NCBI GenBank assembly: GCA_903826405.1
Contig: CAIKEH010000011.1
Span: 1 to 64,000 of the forward strand
Source of the DNA: an uncultured bacterium
GTDB lineage: Bacteria > Bacteroidota > Bacteroidia > Chitinophagales > Chitinophagaceae
Length of the DNA: 64,000 bases
Direction: 5' to 3'
The position numbers were made by a program, and so were the translations under genes. The notes beneath the pieces are model-generated. The model was not told the DNA's origin and did no database searches. It saw only the letters and a program-made list of their open reading frames with translations. Position 1 is the stretch's first letter. The number at the start of each line of letters is the position of its first letter. Positions 38,640 to 48,469 of this stretch are shown in pieces.

Positions 38640-38668
38640 AACCGTTCCTCAAAGGGAACGGTTTTTTT
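38640..38668 (+). terminator. Rho-independent terminator of rpsT
   Basis: Stem AACCGTTCC (38640-38648) and GGAACGGTT (38655-38663) with a short loop, then a run of T. It lies 26 bp after rpsT. Confidence 0.93.
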
Positions 38669-38810
38669 ATGTGCCTCACTTATCCATGTTCCCGCCTACC
38701 GAGTCAATCCCAATCGACATTTCATCTTGTTCAGAAAACAGATTAAACTTTGGAAAGCCGGAAACGTCAATCTATGGACAAGTATGTGTATCCATTCAAC
38801 TATATCGATC

Positions 38811-39296
38811 ATGAAAAAGTATCACATCACAGCACTTTATCTTCTTTTGAGTAGCGCCCTTTTTGCACAAAAAACTGAAAAACAAGAAAACCTTAATCCC
38901 ATAACAAAGGAAAAACGGGATTTGAGGCAGGATCAGAAAGACCTTAATGGCGATAGAAGAGATATAAGGAGAGATGAAAAGGACATTAAAGTCGACAAAC
39001 GCGATATCCGTAAGGATAACAGAAAACTCGCCAGAATGGAAAAAAAACTTCAAAAAGCCCTATTAAATGGCAACAACGAAAAAGCCGAAGCACTCAGTGG
39101 TAAGATCAGAGTACTGAATGGCGATATCCATTACGATCGAAAAGATATCCGAAGTGACAAAAAAGACCTGACCGTCGATAAAAGAGATATCCGGAGAGAC
39201 CGCAGGGATCGGTATCGGGATACCAAGGAAGTTCAAGCAAAAAACTTCAATCGAAGCCATGAGCATGCATTTCGCAGAGCATCTTGGCATCATTGA
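38811..39296 (+). CDS. Secreted, highly charged repeat protein
   Basis: A 161-residue protein with a signal peptide (ITALYLLLSSALFAQ). From about residue 30 it is almost wholly K, R, D and E, built from degenerate units of the type D-(I/L)-(R/K)-x-D-(K/R)-(R/K)-D (DRRDIRRDEKDIKVDKRD; later KDIRSDKKDLTVDKRD). The pattern predicts a very long charged helix or extended polymer. No homologue with known function comes to mind; it may bind ions, polyanions or the cell wall. The frame is open upstream, but the ATG at 38811 begins the signal peptide. A terminator follows. Confidence 0.7.
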   Translation: MKKYHITALYLLLSSALFAQKTEKQENLNPITKEKRDLRQDQKDLNGDRRDIRRDEKDIKVDKRDIRKDNRKLARMEKKLQKALLNGNNEKAEALSGKIRVLNGDIHYDRKDIRSDKKDLTVDKRDIRRDRRDRYRDTKEVQAKNFNRSHEHAFRRASWHH

Positions 39297-39322
39297 ATTT
39301 GGATCAGTAAAAATATTTAGGT

Positions 39323-39350
39323 AAGCCCGGCAAAGGGCTTCCTTTTTTTT
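39323..39350 (+). terminator. Rho-independent terminator
   Basis: Stem AAGCCC (39323-39328) and GGGCTT (39335-39340), then CC and eight T. It ends the charged-repeat protein gene. Confidence 0.85.
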
Positions 39351-39422
39351 GATCGGTCAACGAACACCCTAAGCGCGCTTACTAACCAGCTATCTCTTAT
39401 CTTCATGACACAATAAGGAGTC

Positions 39423-40307
39423 ATGCGCAAGACGATCACTTTATTCCTACTCGGATTTCCCCTCTTTTGCCTAGCACAGAAAACGGATACCGTCATCCGC
39501 TATTTCAATGTCAATTTGGAATCCGACACGCGGGAAAACGCCCGATTTGTCGGCAAGGCATGGGAAGACAAAGGGATTTGGACTGCATATGTATTTGATG
39601 CATCAGCAAAACTGATCATGAAAGGACAATTCAAGGATCGAAATCTGAAGATCAAAGAAGGTCGATTCATATTTTTCCACGAAAACGGCAATGTGGACAA
39701 GATCGGGAACTATGAGAATACCATGAAAACCGGAACCTGGGTAAGCTATTACGAAAATGGGAATCTGAAAGACTCCGTTCAATATGCAGAAAACGTAAAA
39801 AGAGGACTAGCGATCGGCTGGGACTTAAATGGCGCCAGAAGGTATGAAGGTAGGAATGAAAGCAGCCATCCGGAAGGCACCTGGACCTGGTTCCATGCAA
39901 ACGGAACTGCTTCCACCAAAGAAGAATACATCAAGGGTAAACTAAGCAAACTAGATTGTTACGATAGTACAGGTAAATTGACCGGTCACAACTGCAGCCT
40001 TTCCACTACGCCTACCATTAAAGGAAGATATGGCGGAATCCAGAAATACATCATCGATAGTCTTGTCTATCCAAAAGAAGGGTTGAAAAAAGGCCTGCAA
40101 GGCGCAGTTTCCCTGGAATTCACCCTGTCAAAAACGGGACAGCCCATGGATTTCAAAGTGATCAGCACCCCCGACCCACTTCTTTCCGACGAAGTGATAC
40201 ACCTCATCAAAAGCGTCCCGGAATGGTATCCTGCTGTTGAACACAATGTGCCAGTTGATTACACTTTCAAACTATACGTACCGTTTGTGCTGCCCGAAAC
40301 GTATTGA
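39423..40307 (+). CDS. Secreted MORN/YwqK-repeat protein with TonB-like C-terminal domain
   Basis: A 294-residue protein. A signal peptide (FLLGFPLFCLAQ) is followed by repeats of the type EGRFIFFHENGNVDKIGNYEN, TGTWVSYYENGNLKDSVQY and EGTWTWFHANGTASTKEEY. These are the MORN-like repeats of the YwqK family. From about residue 205, GRYGGIQKYIIDSLVYPKEGLKKGLQGAV leads into a TonB C-terminal fold (VSLEFTLSKTGQ). Such chimeras are common in Bacteroidota and probably sit in the periplasm. Function unknown. Confidence 0.75.
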   Translation: MRKTITLFLLGFPLFCLAQKTDTVIRYFNVNLESDTRENARFVGKAWEDKGIWTAYVFDASAKLIMKGQFKDRNLKIKEGRFIFFHENGNVDKIGNYENTMKTGTWVSYYENGNLKDSVQYAENVKRGLAIGWDLNGARRYEGRNESSHPEGTWTWFHANGTASTKEEYIKGKLSKLDCYDSTGKLTGHNCSLSTTPTIKGRYGGIQKYIIDSLVYPKEGLKKGLQGAVSLEFTLSKTGQPMDFKVISTPDPLLSDEVIHLIKSVPEWYPAVEHNVPVDYTFKLYVPFVLPETY

Positions 40308-40373
40308 CGAGAGAGCTTGCTTAGCCTTAAATATGGTGAAGTGGTGGAGCATTACAAATAGTCTGCAAAGCGC

Positions 40374-41099
40374 TCAATCTGCTTTCTTTACTGAACCGGC
40401 CCCACTGATCTGCTGGGAAACCTGAGTAGCTCCTCCTTTGTAGATGACTTCACCCACCCCACTGACATGCGCATCGAGCGAAACGCTGGCAAATACCTCC
40501 GCCGAGCCAGCTCCGGAAATTTCAACCTTTGTATTCTCCGATTTTATTTCAAAACATTTTGCATTACCGGCCCCACTGATACTGATCTTCAGGTCACGCA
40601 CCGTACCCTTTAAGGAGACCGTACCAGAACCAGAGATCCCTGTTTTCAGTTCTGGAGCATCCACATCGGCGATGATATCCCCGGATCCACTCACCTGAAG
40701 ATCTAGAATATCCTTGGACCTGATCTTATCCTGACCTGTGATATTACATGCTCCTGAAACAGCAAGTCGGGTATATTCAAGCGAACTTACACTTACGATG
40801 ATCTTCCTTGAAGGACGAAGATCCCAGCCATGACGGGGCCTAATCTCCAACTTTCTTCCCGTCTGCTTCAATTCAATATAAGAGAGTAGATTCTCATCGG
40901 CCTCGATCCTGACAGGTCCGGGACCGCTACCCGACACCCGTAATTCAATGGACCCGCTCACTTCAACCTCTGTGAACGGGGATACCAGCCTTTCTTCCGA
41001 TGCCCTATTACCATTTCCTCTGACCTCTTTTTCCCAAAGCAAGCTGCAGGATGGCAATACGGCCATAAGCAGGAGTATGGAGATCAACAATTTTCGCAT
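40374..41099 (-). CDS. DUF2807 (head GIN domain) lipoprotein
   Basis: A 241-residue lipoprotein: signal MRKLLISILLLMAVLPSC with lipobox cysteine at 18. The body is a right-handed beta-repeat with recurring V/I-S-G-S/A-G (EVSGSIELRVSGSG, VSGACNITG, VSGSGDIIAD, SGSGTVSL, SGAGNAKC, SGAGSAEV). That repeat defines the DUF2807 auto-transporter-adhesin-like family, frequent on Bacteroidota surfaces. Binding partner unknown. It is divergent from guaA. Confidence 0.85.
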   Translation of the reverse strand: MRKLLISILLLMAVLPSCSLLWEKEVRGNGNRASEERLVSPFTEVEVSGSIELRVSGSGPGPVRIEADENLLSYIELKQTGRKLEIRPRHGWDLRPSRKIIVSVSSLEYTRLAVSGACNITGQDKIRSKDILDLQVSGSGDIIADVDAPELKTGISGSGTVSLKGTVRDLKISISGAGNAKCFEIKSENTKVEISGAGSAEVFASVSLDAHVSGVGEVIYKGGATQVSQQISGAGSVKKAD

Positions 41100-41264
41100 T
41101 TAGTACCATTTTTATCTGCACATTTTACGCATTCGTCAGGCCAGAATCTCAGATTATGCGTTGAACGGCAGTTAAATGCAGCTAAGCGGTCATGAAAAGA
41201 GGTCAAATTAGACTGAAGGGATACAGAGCATCTACCCGAATTCTTTACCTTCGCAACACCAATT

Positions 41265-42800
41265 ATGACTGAAAAGATCATCATCCTCGATTTTGGCTCG
41301 CAGTATACCCAACTCATCGCCAGGGCGGTCAGGGAAGCCCATGTGTATTGCGAGATTATCCCATACCATAAAGAATTCAAAATAGGCCCAGACCTGAAAG
41401 GGATCATTCTCTCAGGCTCCCCTTTTTCAGTGAATGACCCGGCTGCGCCAGACGTCGATATCAAAGCCATGGCCGACCAACGTCCCATATTGGGTATCTG
41501 TTATGGCGCCCAGTTGACCGCTAAAAACTTTGGCGGCAGAGTTGAAAAATCTGACAAACGCGAATATGGAAGAGCAACCTTGCTGATCGGGAAAAATGAC
41601 GTGCTGTGGTCTTCTGTACCAGAAACCTCGCAGGTCTGGATGAGCCATGGCGATAGCATTCAGGATACCCCTCCGGGTTTCAACCTGTTGGCAAGAACAG
41701 ATTCTATACCGGTTGCGGCCTTCCACAGTCGAACCGTGGCGACAAAAGACATCTACGGATTGCAGTTCCATCCCGAAGTGTACCACTCTTCCTTCGGAAA
41801 AAAGATCATCCGAAATTTCCTTGTGGAAGTCTGCGGGTGCACCCAGGACTGGACCCCTGCCCACTTCATTTCAGATACCGTTGCCGCATTAAAGGATAAG
41901 ATCGGCGATCGACAGGTCATTATGGCCCTCAGCGGTGGTGTTGATTCCACAGTCGCAGCAACACTCATCCACCGTGCGATCGGCGATCGACTTCATGGCA
42001 TCTTCGTCGATAACGGGGTTCTGAGGAAGGACGAATATGCAGAGGTTCTCAAAACCTATGCTAGCCTTGGATTGAATGTAAAGGGCGTGGACGCCAAGGA
42101 ACATTTCTATACACTTTTAGCCGGCAAGTCCAACCCTGAGGAAAAAAGAAAGATCATCGGCAAAACCTTCATTGATGTTTTCGATAGGGAGGCACACCAG
42201 ATCAAAAATATCGGCCTGCTTGGCCAAGGAACCATTTATCCGGATGTGATAGAAAGCGTTTCAGTTCATGGACCTTCACAGACGATCAAATCCCATCATA
42301 ATGTAGGGGGCCTTCCAGACACCATGAAACTTGAACTCGTTGAACCCTTAAGATACTTGTTCAAAGATGAGGTTCGAAAGGTGGGGCAGGAATTGGGCAT
42401 CTCCGATCAGTTACTGTTCAGACACCCCTTCCCGGGGCCGGGTCTAGCCATCCGCATCCTGGGAGAAGTTACACAGGAAAAAGTACTGATGCTCCAAGAA
42501 GCAGATGCCATCTATACCAAGGCATTGAAATCGTGGGACCTCTACGATAAGATATGGCAAGCCGGGGCCATCCTGCTTCCTGTCAAAAGTGTAGGTGTCA
42601 TGGGAGATGAACGCACCTATGAATTCACCATTGCCTTACGTGCCGTGACATCCGTGGATGGCATGACAGCAGACTGGGCACACCTCCCATATGAATTCAT
42701 GGCCCATGTATCCAATGAGATCATCAATCAGGTAAGAGGCATAAACAGGGTAGTCTACGACATCAGCAGCAAGCCTCCTGCCACCATTGAATGGGAATAA
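41265..42800 (+). CDS. guaA: GMP synthase (glutamine-hydrolysing)
   Basis: A 511-residue bifunctional enzyme converting XMP to GMP with glutamine and ATP. Amidotransferase part: [26 protein letters not shown] with the nucleophilic Cys, and [13 protein letters not shown] pyrophosphatase part: [15 protein letters not shown]. The dimerisation domain ends [16 protein letters not shown], the usual GuaA C-terminus. A near -7 sequence (TACCTTCG) lies about 16 bp upstream. The next gene starts 20 bp after its end. Confidence 0.96.
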   Translation: MTEKIIILDFGSQYTQLIARAVREAHVYCEIIPYHKEFKIGPDLKGIILSGSPFSVNDPAAPDVDIKAMADQRPILGICYGAQLTAKNFGGRVEKSDKREYGRATLLIGKNDVLWSSVPETSQVWMSHGDSIQDTPPGFNLLARTDSIPVAAFHSRTVATKDIYGLQFHPEVYHSSFGKKIIRNFLVEVCGCTQDWTPAHFISDTVAALKDKIGDRQVIMALSGGVDSTVAATLIHRAIGDRLHGIFVDNGVLRKDEYAEVLKTYASLGLNVKGVDAKEHFYTLLAGKSNPEEKRKIIGKTFIDVFDREAHQIKNIGLLGQGTIYPDVIESVSVHGPSQTIKSHHNVGGLPDTMKLELVEPLRYLFKDEVRKVGQELGISDQLLFRHPFPGPGLAIRILGEVTQEKVLMLQEADAIYTKALKSWDLYDKIWQAGAILLPVKSVGVMGDERTYEFTIALRAVTSVDGMTADWAHLPYEFMAHVSNEIINQVRGINRVVYDISSKPPATIEWE

Positions 42801-42820
42801 AAAAGGAAAATGTTCCCGGC

Positions 42821-43993
42821 ATGAGGATAAACTTACTATTCATAATCCTGACCGCATCTCTCGGCTTTACGACCGTAAAAGGCCAGATTACGACACGCCA
42901 ACAGGTGGCCATCTTCGTTCCACTGTACCTCGATTCCGCATTCGACATCAGCTCCAGTTACAGGTATGGCAAGAACTTTCCAAAACAATCCATAAATGGA
43001 CTCGAATTTTTCGAAGGGGCACAATTCGCCATGGACAGCATTCATCTCGAAGGGATCAACGCAGAATACCATGTCTTTGACACCCGTAACGCTTCTAATC
43101 CTATCTCACGGATCGTCAGTTCGAACCTATTCGACTCCATAAATCTCATCATCGGTAGCGTAAGCGGTAACGAATACCTTCTACTCGCTGATCTGGCAAA
43201 AAGGAAAAAGATACCTTTCATCAGTGCAACCTATCCCAATGACGGAGGCATCAAATCCAATCCTCAAGTGGTCATGGTGAACCCCAAGATCAATACCCAT
43301 CTTCAGGCCACATATAATCATCTGTTGAAGAATTACGCCGGGAACAAACTCATCTATTTACGTCGAAATAACTTTGCCGACGACAGGGTCTTTGATGTTT
43401 TCAAGTCCCTGGATAGTTCTGCTTCCGGAGGCCTTCTGAAATTCAAACCCGTCAACCTGCCCGAAGCATTCTCAATCAACGACATTCAACCTCTTCTGGA
43501 CAGCATGAGGCAGAACGTCATCATCTGCGGCAGCCTGGATGAAAATTTTGGAAGAGATCTTGCTTTGGCCACTTCCAACCTGGGCAAACCCTACCAAGTG
43601 ACCCTGATCGGCATGCCCACTTGGGAATCCATCAAGGAACTTTCAAAACCTGAATTGAAAGCCATCCCCATCATCTACAGTTCCAGCTTTTACAATCCAG
43701 GAACCGAAAAATGGACGATAGACTTTGAAACCGCTTACAGAAAACAATCTTTCAGCAAGCCATCGGACATGGCCTACCGAGGCTTTGAAATAACCTATTA
43801 TTTCATGCATCTTCTCCAGAAATACGGAACAACACTCAATCAGAATCTCACAGACAAAAGCATCAAGCTGATCACGGACTACGATTTTCGACCGATTCGC
43901 TGGACCAGGGACGCCACCACTCCGGATTATTACGAGAATAAACGTGTCTACCTGCTCAAGCATTTAAATGGCATGACCACCCCATTGTACTGA
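42821..43993 (+). CDS. Periplasmic binding protein-like (type 1 fold)
   Basis: A protein of about 390 residues with a signal peptide (LLFIILTASLGFTTVKG). The mature part reads like the Leu/Ile/Val-binding fold: VAIFVPLYLDSAF, INGLEFFEGAQFAMD, NLIIGSVSGNEYLLLADLAKRKKIPFISATYPND, and a long second lobe. Relatives in Bacteroidota are annotated as amino-acid ABC substrate-binding proteins, though there is no transporter here. It may sense rather than transport. The frame overlaps guaA from 42791, but the ATG at 42821 starts the signal peptide. Confidence 0.72.
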   Translation: MRINLLFIILTASLGFTTVKGQITTRQQVAIFVPLYLDSAFDISSSYRYGKNFPKQSINGLEFFEGAQFAMDSIHLEGINAEYHVFDTRNASNPISRIVSSNLFDSINLIIGSVSGNEYLLLADLAKRKKIPFISATYPNDGGIKSNPQVVMVNPKINTHLQATYNHLLKNYAGNKLIYLRRNNFADDRVFDVFKSLDSSASGGLLKFKPVNLPEAFSINDIQPLLDSMRQNVIICGSLDENFGRDLALATSNLGKPYQVTLIGMPTWESIKELSKPELKAIPIIYSSSFYNPGTEKWTIDFETAYRKQSFSKPSDMAYRGFEITYYFMHLLQKYGTTLNQNLTDKSIKLITDYDFRPIRWTRDATTPDYYENKRVYLLKHLNGMTTPLY

Positions 43994-44210
43994 AACATCA
44001 ATGCAAAGTTCCGATCAAAATCCAATATGATCAGACCATCTCCCACTCAGATCAAGCCGCTGGATCTCCGAAACATACCACTTACTGTAAACAGAAAATA
44101 TACTTCAATGGGTGTTCGAACGAATGAACTTTATGAATGCACGAATCGTTTAGATCTATATGTAAGATCACTTTTCTAGAAGCCGAAATGACGTATATGA
44201 GGTTTGTCCC

Positions 44211-45599
44211 ATGCATAAGTTGAAAACTTTCAGATATTTTGCCATCGCGCTCTTTTGCTTGGTCCTGTTAGCATGGAAACAATCTATTGGACCAGGTCCC
44301 GAACGGATATCCATTCCGGCATCCGTGCAGAGGCAAGGAAATGCAGATGCAGGAGTACGATATATCATCACCGGAGATTATGTGAACAGTGGCATACCAT
44401 TGGGATTTTACAGGCTTGGATTCGGGAAAGACAAGAACAACTGGCTCGGCAGGGACAGCCTAAATGCAACGGTCAGATATGATTTCAATGTAGTGAAAGC
44501 CCCTAACGGCAGGGACATCGTTGTGCCTAACTGCCTGCAGTGCCATGCACAGGTTTTTGAAGGACAACTCATCATTGGATTAGGAAATGTGAATGGAGAT
44601 TTCACCAGACCAAAAGTGAGTCCAAAACTGATGACCGGAGCGCTCGAAACCTTTCTCTCTCTGGACAAGGGCAATAGAGACGCCTCTTCTCATTTCTTGA
44701 CCGTTGCCAAGACCATCGGTGAAAAAACCCTTACCGATGTAGTGGGTGTTAATCCTGCAGATAGACTGACTGCAGTTCTCATCGCACACCGGAACAAACA
44801 GACACTGGCCTGGCAGGACAGCGCCTCTGTCGAACTCCCTTCAACCGTCATCCCGTCCGATGTACCCGCCTGGTGGATGTTGAAAAAGAAAAACGCCATG
44901 TTCTATAACGGATTCGGCAGAGGAGATTTTGGACGATTCCTCATGGGGGCGATTCTACTCACCATCAATGATACCATTCATGCCCATGAAGTCGACGGCC
45001 ACATGCCCGACGTACTCGCCTATCTGAACAGTTTAAATCCTCCCAAATTCCCCAAACCCCTGAACCATACACTTGTCGACCAAGGCAAGGTGGTTTTTGA
45101 AACGCATTGCAGCAAATGCCATGGGTTTTATGGTGACAACGGGAACTATCCTAATTATCTGATCCCACAGGAGATCATCGGCACGGACTCTTTGTTGAAT
45201 AAGAGTAATTATCAATTTTCGGACATGATCAGTTGGTTCAATACGAGCTGGTTTGCTCAGGGCGACCACCCAGCAAAACTTGAACCATTCAATGGATATA
45301 TCGCACCTCCCCTCGACGGCGTTTGGATCACCGCACCTTACCTACACAATGGCTCCATCCCCAACCTGGAGGCCTTATTGGACAGTAGACTCAGGCCCAA
45401 TTACTGGTCCAGAGATATTCAGAAACCAGTCTATGATTATCAGAAATTAGGATGGAGTTACCGGGAGGAAAAAGGCCCCGGGGACAAGAATACTTATAAT
45501 ACAAACCTCCCCGGCTACGGAAATTACGGTCATAATTTCGGAGACAAACTGTCCAAGGAAGAAAGGACAGCGATATTGGAATACCTGAAAACACTGTAG
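44211..45599 (+). CDS. Two-haem c-type cytochrome
   Basis: A 462-residue exported cytochrome with an N-terminal membrane/signal segment (YFAIALFCLVLLAW). Two haem-binding motifs are visible, CLQCH near residue 108 and CSKCH near 301. The layout (VPAWWMLKKKNAMFYNG between them, APYLHNGSIPNLEALLDSRLRP after the second) recalls di-haem peroxidases and related oxidases, but the gap between the haems is unusually long. The electron partner is unknown. Cytochrome maturation genes (ccmB, ccmC) are elsewhere in the window. Confidence 0.78.
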   Translation: MHKLKTFRYFAIALFCLVLLAWKQSIGPGPERISIPASVQRQGNADAGVRYIITGDYVNSGIPLGFYRLGFGKDKNNWLGRDSLNATVRYDFNVVKAPNGRDIVVPNCLQCHAQVFEGQLIIGLGNVNGDFTRPKVSPKLMTGALETFLSLDKGNRDASSHFLTVAKTIGEKTLTDVVGVNPADRLTAVLIAHRNKQTLAWQDSASVELPSTVIPSDVPAWWMLKKKNAMFYNGFGRGDFGRFLMGAILLTINDTIHAHEVDGHMPDVLAYLNSLNPPKFPKPLNHTLVDQGKVVFETHCSKCHGFYGDNGNYPNYLIPQEIIGTDSLLNKSNYQFSDMISWFNTSWFAQGDHPAKLEPFNGYIAPPLDGVWITAPYLHNGSIPNLEALLDSRLRPNYWSRDIQKPVYDYQKLGWSYREEKGPGDKNTYNTNLPGYGNYGHNFGDKLSKEERTAILEYLKTL

Positions 45600-45741
45600 T
45601 CCCTTCAACCAGATCTGAAACATGATCACTTCAAGTTTGGTCAATGCCGGGTCGAACCTACATCTACTTTGCAATCATGCCTCATAATCTATACGAACTC
45701 CTGAAGTCTAGTTATGAAGAAATAATACTTTTGAAGTTTCA

Positions 45742-48300
45742 ATGCATCCCCTCTCCCACTCGCCCGGCTATCAGGTTGTCCTGAAATGGATGTCCGCTCG
45801 CGGCCAAAAGCCGTTCGTATTCCAGGAAGAATGCTGGGAGCAAATCCTCCAGGGAAGAAGTGGACTGGTCAATGCCCCGACGGGTTGCGGCAAGACATTT
45901 TCCGTATTTCTGGGATCGCTCATCAAGTTCATAGATGAAGACCATATACATTTTCGTACAAAAAAGAACAATGGTCTCCGACTGTTGTGGATTACCCCAT
46001 TACGCGCGCTGGCCAAGGATATCGGCAGGGCAATGGAGGAAGTGATCATGGAAATGGGAATGAACTGGAGGATCGGTATCCGTAATGGGGATACGGAAAA
46101 TTCAGAAAGACAAAAGCAAAAGCGGAATATGCCCGAAGTGCTGATCATCACTCCCGAGAGCATGCACCTTCTTTTAGCTCAGAAAGGAAATGAAGAACTG
46201 TTCCGAAATGTTCAGATCATCGCGGTGGACGAATGGCATGAACTACTGGGCACCAAGCGAGGCGTACAAGTGGAATTGTCGCTGAGCAGACTGTTGACTA
46301 TTTCCCGCAGAACAGAACCACCATCGCCTGGACAAGTCCTCCTTTCAAAAGAATCCGGCAGCCCGGAAACAGATAACATGACCCGTCCCCTGTCCGTGTG
46401 GGGCATTTCAGCCACCATAGGCAATCTGGAAGAAGCAAGGGATGTCCTGCTTCATCCCATTCTGAGCATGGGAACTTCAGACAAGGCAGATGGGTTCATC
46501 ATCAAGGCAGAGATCCGAAAAAACATAGTGGTCGAATCGATCTTCCCGGATGAGATCGAGAAATTTCCGTGGGCGGGGCATTTGGGACTGAATCTGGCAC
46601 ATAAACTGATCCCGATCATTGAAGCAAGCAGGACAACGCTAATCTTCATAAACACACGCGGGATGAGTGAGACATGGTATCAAGCCCTTCTACAATTGGC
46701 ACCAGAACTTTCAGGTGCCATTGCTCTACATCATGGCAGCATCGAGCCACAACTGCGTAACTGGGTAGAGGACGCTCTCCATGAGGGAAAACTCAAGGCG
46801 GTCGTCTGTACGGCAAGTCTAGACCTGGGAGTGGATTTCCGCCCTGTTGAAAACGTGGTCCAAGTAGGGTCGCCCAAAGGCGTTGCCCGTTTCCTTCAAC
46901 GGGCAGGAAGAAGCGGCCATCAGCCGGATGCGGTCAGCAGGATCTGGTTCCTCCCAACACATTCCCTGGAACTGATGGAAGCCGCTGCCTTGAAAGATGC
47001 CATCCGCGAAAGCAGCATCGAATCCCGCGAACCCCGTCTTCAATGTTTCGATGTGCTCATTCAATACTTGTGTACTCTGGCCATTGGAGACGGATTCCGT
47101 CCTGAGAACATCCTACATGAGATAAGGTCCACATACTGCTTTCAGTACATGACCGATGTGGAATGGCAAGATGTTCTCGGCTTCATCTCACTAGGAGGAA
47201 AAGCATTGACCCAATACGATGAATTCCGGAAAGTGGAATCGATCGACGGGCTTTGGCGGATAAATAATAGAAGGCTGGCCATGCGCCATCGCATGCATAT
47301 CGGCACCATCGTGAGCGATTCCATGATCAAAGTAAAATTCATGTCCGGTGGATTCGTGGGCGTGATAGAGGAATGGTTCATCGCAAGACTGAATCCCGGA
47401 GATGTCTTTACTCTGGCGGGACGAAAGCTGGAATTCATTATGATCAAAGACATGACCGCATTGGTCAGGAGATCCAATGCACAGAAATCGATCGTCCCCA
47501 GCTGGCAGGGCGGCAGGATGCCATTGTCGGCGAATCTGGGTGCTCTATTACGTAGAAAACTCAATGAGGCAGCCGAACCAGATCAGAAAGATCCGGAGAT
47601 CACAGCTCTCAAGCCCATGCTCGACTTACAGGCGAACTTGTCGCACATGCCCAAGTTGGGCGAGTTGCTTATTGAGCATATTGAAACCAAGGATGGATTT
47701 CATCTTTTCGTGCATACTTTCGAAGGACGGCTTGTCAATGAGGCCATGGCCGCCATCCTGGCTTGGCGCATCAGCAGAATCCTACCCATCACATTCTCCT
47801 TCGCGATGAATGACTACAGCTTCGAATTACTTTCCGACCAACCCATACCGGTGGACGATGGAAATGTAAATGAACTATTCCGGATCGAAGGTCTTTTCAC
47901 CGACATCCAAAGTAGCGTTAACGCATCCGAAATGGCCAAACGTAAATTCAGGGACATCGCGGTGATCGGTGGACTCGTTTTCCAGGGCATGCCCGGAGAA
48001 AGAAAGAAATCACGCCACTTACAGGCCAGTTCATCTCTGATATTCGGGGTATTGAGTGAATTCGAGCCGGATAACCTATTGCTGAAACAAGCCTATCAGG
48101 AGGTCTTTGAACAACAGATGGAGGAAGGACGCTTACGCAACATGCTCGAACGCATACAGCATTCCCGGATCGTTATCACCTTTCCCGATCAACTCACTCC
48201 ATTCAGTTTCCCCGTGAAAGTAGATAGTATGCGGGAGAACCTTTCCTCCGAACGGCTTGAGGATCGGGTAAGGAGAATGCAGCAACAATTGGGAAAATAA
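45742..48300 (+). CDS. Ligase-associated DNA damage response DEXH-box helicase (Lhr-like)
   Basis: An 852-residue SF2 helicase. Motif I is VNAPTGCGKT (near residues 38-47), motif II IIAVDEWHELLGTKRG, motif III WGISATIGN, then TLIFINTRGMSE, CTASLDLGVDFRPVENVVQVGSPKGVARFLQRAGRSGH (motifs V-VI). The C-terminal winged-helix and LhrC-core region includes MSGGFVGVIEEWFIARL. This subfamily typically forms an operon with an ATP-dependent ligase, an exonuclease and the PdeM phosphoesterase; only PdeM (51225) is in this window, 2.9 kb on. Confidence 0.9.
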   Translation: MHPLSHSPGYQVVLKWMSARGQKPFVFQEECWEQILQGRSGLVNAPTGCGKTFSVFLGSLIKFIDEDHIHFRTKKNNGLRLLWITPLRALAKDIGRAMEEVIMEMGMNWRIGIRNGDTENSERQKQKRNMPEVLIITPESMHLLLAQKGNEELFRNVQIIAVDEWHELLGTKRGVQVELSLSRLLTISRRTEPPSPGQVLLSKESGSPETDNMTRPLSVWGISATIGNLEEARDVLLHPILSMGTSDKADGFIIKAEIRKNIVVESIFPDEIEKFPWAGHLGLNLAHKLIPIIEASRTTLIFINTRGMSETWYQALLQLAPELSGAIALHHGSIEPQLRNWVEDALHEGKLKAVVCTASLDLGVDFRPVENVVQVGSPKGVARFLQRAGRSGHQPDAVSRIWFLPTHSLELMEAAALKDAIRESSIESREPRLQCFDVLIQYLCTLAIGDGFRPENILHEIRSTYCFQYMTDVEWQDVLGFISLGGKALTQYDEFRKVESIDGLWRINNRRLAMRHRMHIGTIVSDSMIKVKFMSGGFVGVIEEWFIARLNPGDVFTLAGRKLEFIMIKDMTALVRRSNAQKSIVPSWQGGRMPLSANLGALLRRKLNEAAEPDQKDPEITALKPMLDLQANLSHMPKLGELLIEHIETKDGFHLFVHTFEGRLVNEAMAAILAWRISRILPITFSFAMNDYSFELLSDQPIPVDDGNVNELFRIEGLFTDIQSSVNASEMAKRKFRDIAVIGGLVFQGMPGERKKSRHLQASSSLIFGVLSEFEPDNLLLKQAYQEVFEQQMEEGRLRNMLERIQHSRIVITFPDQLTPFSFPVKVDSMRENLSSERLEDRVRRMQQQLGK

Positions 48301-48469
48301 AGATGAAAAATCCGCAAAATCAATGTTCGAGACCTGCCATCTGAAGAGCACATCATGAAAGATAAGCCGAAGACAATTCGGATTACAGATCCATCAGTCG
48401 ATCCTTGGCCGGCAGGAACTTTCTCCCGAATCCACCATTCCCTAAAATAGGATAACTTTACACCCAATC

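Noticed and set aside
39423-40307. Toxin-antitoxin call for the YwqK-like repeat protein
   Set aside because: The repeats are MORN-like and the protein is secreted with a TonB-like end; no toxin gene lies beside it.
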